This document shows positions 63,603 to 64,000 of a stretch of DNA of 64,000 bases, piece after piece; the stretch's first letter is position 1; each line of letters begins with the position of its first letter. Both the position numbers and the translations under genes were made by a program. The stretch spans positions 592,902 to 656,901 of the forward strand of contig NZ_CP007541.1 in the NCBI RefSeq assembly GCF_000815025.1, in the 5' to 3' direction. The stretch is from Coxiella endosymbiont of Amblyomma americanum (GTDB lineage Bacteria; Pseudomonadota; Gammaproteobacteria; Coxiellales; Coxiellaceae). Under the pieces are notes generated by a model. The model worked only from the letters and a program-made list of their open reading frames with translations, was not told the DNA's origin and searched no databases.

Positions 63603-64000
63603 TAGAAATTTTAAGGTACACTGAACAATTCTATTAAAAAAAGAATTTACCTTTTCTAGTCATATTCAACTGCCCATTTCCTGATTACGGATTTAATGAA
63701 TGATTATAAATGTTTCATTGATGATTGATCAGTGGGGTTTTTGTCTTTGAGTAAACGAATTTCATTAAATAATTTTTAATATTTATAAAGATATAGTAGT
63801 TACTTTATAAAGAATATGATCAATAAAACGTTTTTTAAAATGAAATTAGTGGAAAGTATTGAGTAGACATGTTTCTTTATAGGATCGGGTATTCAGGAAT
63901 TCCCAGCATTGTTTATTAAATATCCTAGAAAATTACAATACTTGCGGGAATTTTATATGAACTAATTGGACTAGCATTTGGCATTTTTATAGAAAATCAT
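63603..64000. other. 398 bp after pyrB, nothing recognised
   Basis: No long open frame on either strand and no RNA gene recognised up to the window end. It may be decayed sequence or the upstream region of a gene beyond the edge. Confidence 0.4.

Overview
This 64 kb window looks like chromosomal DNA of a host-restricted gammaproteobacterium, most likely a reduced Coxiella-like endosymbiont of the kind found in ticks. This is inferred from three things. The gene complement and order are gammaproteobacterial and match what I remember of Coxiella burnetii (leuS-lptE-holA-nadD-rsfS-mrdA-rodA-mltB, lemA-M48 protease, gyrA-serC-aroA-cmk-rpsA, rpmF-plsX-fabH-fabD-fabG-acpP-fabF-mltG-tmk-holB-tatD, metK-ahcY). 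The DNA is strongly AT-rich. Expected neighbours are missing or rotting (proC is a pseudogene; ybeZ/phoH, corC, lnt, rlmH, yceD, zipA and ihfB are absent from their usual places), leaving 300-850 bp gaps. No database was searched.

Layout. 1-2.7 kb: truncated FAD oxidoreductase (-), monothiol glutaredoxin (-), 7Fe ferredoxin (+). 2.9-16.6 kb (+): amino acid permease, miaB, ybeY, a decayed gap, leuS, lptE, holA, nadD, rsfS and the cell-elongation genes mrdA, rodA, mltB. 16.7-18.4 kb (-): M48 membrane protease and lemA. 18.7-20.7 kb (+): ligA. 21.1-31.2 kb (-): peptide transporter, pyrF, rpsA, cmk, aroA, serC, gyrA. 31.8-40.9 kb (+): the L32/fatty-acid/mltG/tmk/holB/tatD cluster. 41-42.8 kb: recJ (+). 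43.1-44.4 kb (-): tRNA-Asn and aspC. 45.3-50.3 kb (+): rne, metK, ahcY. 50.6-51.8 kb: trpS (-). 51.8-56.3 kb (+): uvrD, an acyltransferase, aroD and a COG3323-type protein. 56.3-61.5 kb (-): rho, trxA, proC pseudogene, yggS, pckA. 61.6-63.6 kb (+): yqgE, ruvX, pyrB.

Functionally this is a housekeeping core: complete type II fatty acid elongation genes except the reductase and dehydratase, parts of shikimate, serine, pyrimidine, NAD and SAM-cycle metabolism, peptidoglycan elongation, and replication, repair and translation factors. Loss of proC alongside retained amino acid and peptide importers fits dependence on host amino acids. I saw no insertion sequence, phage gene, CRISPR array, toxin-antitoxin pair or secretion cluster, and no convincing new multi-gene system. 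The more interesting signals are small: altered active-site or drug-target residues (thioredoxin WCQPC, GyrA Val83, LeuRS editing pocket), a UvrD ending before its C-terminal domain, a structured rne upstream region, and the pattern of decay.
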